Part shown: piece after piece, positions 62,900-64,000 of the stretch
Numbering within the stretch: position 1 is the stretch's first letter
Layout: every line of letters starts with the position of its first letter
Source of the DNA: Microvirga sp. 17 mud 1-3
GTDB lineage: Bacteria; Pseudomonadota; Alphaproteobacteria; Rhizobiales; Beijerinckiaceae
Length of the DNA stretch: 64,000 bases
NCBI RefSeq assembly: GCF_003151255.1
Contig: NZ_CP029481.1
Span: 2,170,001 to 2,234,000, forward strand
Reading direction: 5' to 3'
Notes under the pieces: generated by a model
Seen by the model: the letters and a program-made list of their open reading frames with translations, nothing else
What the model was told of the DNA's origin: nothing
The model's database searches: none
Position numbers and translations under genes: made by a program

Positions 62900-64000
62900 G
62901 ACTTTGGCTTGAGGGAAGCGGTTCAGGAAACGAGGTTCCTTTCCGGCCACGAGCCTGACCTGAAGGATCGAATGGCCGGTCTCCGTGGTCCGCCGGTCGA
63001 GAATCTCCGTGTTCTCGTGAAGCCAGGCGAGCCCCTGCCCGTCCTCCGGCGGCACATCCACCTCGTAGCTCGACCGTCCGGCTGCGAGATGCTCCTCGAT
63101 GGCCGTGAGCAGCTCTGAAATACCCTCCCCCGTGAGGGCCGAGATCAGGATCGGCCTCCCCTCCTCCCGGGTCCGCAGGGAGGTTGTCCCGAGCCGCTGA
63201 CGATCCTCGGCAGAGAGTAAGTCCGCCTTGTTCCAGACCTCGATTATGCGCCGCGTATCGTCGGGGTCGATTCCCAGTTCTCTGAGCACGAGGGAGACGT
63301 CTTCCGCCTGGGCTTCGGTTTCCCCATGCGAGACATCGCGGACATGGAGCAGGATGTCCGCCTCGATCACATCCTCAAGCGTCGCCCGGAACGCCGCGAC
63401 CAGCATGGTCGGCAGGTCCGAGATGAAGCCGACCGTATCGGAGAGAATCGCCTTTTCACCGTGGGGCAGGTCGATGGCTCGCGAGGTCGGGTCGAGGGTC
63501 GCGAACAGCATGTTCTCGGCCAGGACCTCGGCCTCCGTGAGCCGGTTGAACAGGGTCGACTTTCCGGCATTGGTGTAGCCGACGAGGGCCACGATGGGAT
63601 AAGGCACCCGCCGCCGGCTGGCTCGATGGAGAGAACGGGTCTTTACGACCGTCTCCAGCTCCCGCTCGATCCGGCTCATGCGCTCCTGGATCATGCGGCG
63701 GTCAGCTTCGATCTGGGTTTCGCCAGGGCCGCCCAGGAAGCCGAAGCCGCCGCGCTGGCGCTCCAGGTGGGTCCAGGACCGGACGAGCCGGCCCTTCTGG
63801 TAGGAGAGATGAGCCAACTCGACCTGGAGCGTACCTTCCTTCGTGCGGGCGCGACGCCCGAAGATCTCGAGAATGAGGCCCGTCCGGTCGATCACCTTGG
63901 CGCCCCAGGCCTTTTCCAGATTGCGCTGCTGGACGGGGCTGAGCGCGCAATCCATCACCACGAGGCCGATGCCCTCGGCCTTGATCAGCCCTGCAAATTC
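62894..64000 (-). CDS. hflX: GTPase HflX (5' end outside window)
   Basis: The visible 3' part includes the HflX N-terminal [32 protein letters not shown], the helical linker [15 protein letters not shown], and the GTPase domain with [14 protein letters not shown] (G1), [10 protein letters not shown] (G3), NKADLL (G4) and SALTGEG (G5). HflX splits stalled 70S ribosomes under stress. The reading frame continues past position 64000, so the start is not seen. Confidence 0.93.
   Translation of the reverse strand, partial: EFAGLIKAEGIGLVVMDCALSPVQQRNLEKAWGAKVIDRTGLILEIFGRRARTKEGTLQVELAHLSYQKGRLVRSWTHLERQRGGFGFLGGPGETQIEADRRMIQERMSRIERELETVVKTRSLHRASRRRVPYPIVALVGYTNAGKSTLFNRLTEAEVLAENMLFATLDPTSRAIDLPHGEKAILSDTVGFISDLPTMLVAAFRATLEDVIEADILLHVRDVSHGETEAQAEDVSLVLRELGIDPDDTRRIIEVWNKADLLSAEDRQRLGTTSLRTREEGRPILISALTGEGISELLTAIEEHLAAGRSSYEVDVPPEDGQGLAWLHENTEILDRRTTETGHSILQVRLVAGKEPRFLNRFPQAKVL

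Overview
The window reads as high-GC alphaproteobacterial DNA. A Hyphomicrobiales (Rhizobiales) host close to Microvirga/Methylobacterium fits best. The basis is a phasin, a zeta-type ATPase inhibitor (DUF1476), an extensin-like protein, CBS-BON proteins, several Rnk-type regulators and a convergent mazG/hflX pair. The genus is an inference. The right edge (mazG, hflX) looks like core chromosome; most of the rest looks accessory or niche-adaptive.

Layout. (1) 0.1-11.3 kb is a mobile/defence-like block. It holds an OLD-family ATPase-nuclease, a TnsA-fold protein that has lost catalytic residues, a soluble FtsH-like AAA+ metalloprotease, and a Tn7-like module tnsA-tnsB-tnsC-tniQ whose TnsC has altered Walker motifs. 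(2) 11.4-30 kb is a metabolic and stress segment: phasin, DUF1476, CBS pair, PfkB kinase, PAS hybrid histidine kinase, MgtE, two Rnk-like proteins, universal stress protein, SLC13 permease, aconitase, and a DUF2231/sorbosone-dehydrogenase-like pair. (3) 29-42 kb begins with an orphan cytochrome oxidase subunit I. It continues with small redox and stress genes, a cupredoxin, a membrane/GH1-like fusion, a Rieske-FAD oxidoreductase and a LysR regulator. Several of these genes share a 20-bp palindromic site built on GGCAAA-N8-TTTGCC. (4) 43-54 kb holds PAS, DUF488, deaminase, RidA, speD-speE, three more Rnk-like proteins, two ribosome-hibernation-type proteins, a third CBS protein and several very small membrane or zinc-ribbon proteins. 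(5) 54-59.4 kb is a second accessory island: a membrane protein with a ClpP-like domain, a frameshifted CxxC/HNH-like protein and a DUF3644 protein. (6) 59.8-64 kb carries an extensin-like protein, DUF4186, an EamA transporter, mazG and the 3' part of hflX.

How the genes fit together. The middle 40 kb reads as a stress-endurance region: translation dormancy (HPF-type proteins), Rnk/GreA-like RNA polymerase regulators in five copies, CBS-BON energy sensors, polyamine synthesis, a universal stress protein, carbon storage and redox enzymes. Shared intergenic motifs support local co-regulation: the 20-bp palindrome, a GGAACCTT-N14-ATCCAATG promoter pair, and GTTGCCT-N6-AGGCAAC repeats. A C-terminal FPASDP motif recurs in three unrelated proteins. 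No tRNA, rRNA or CRISPR array was recognised.
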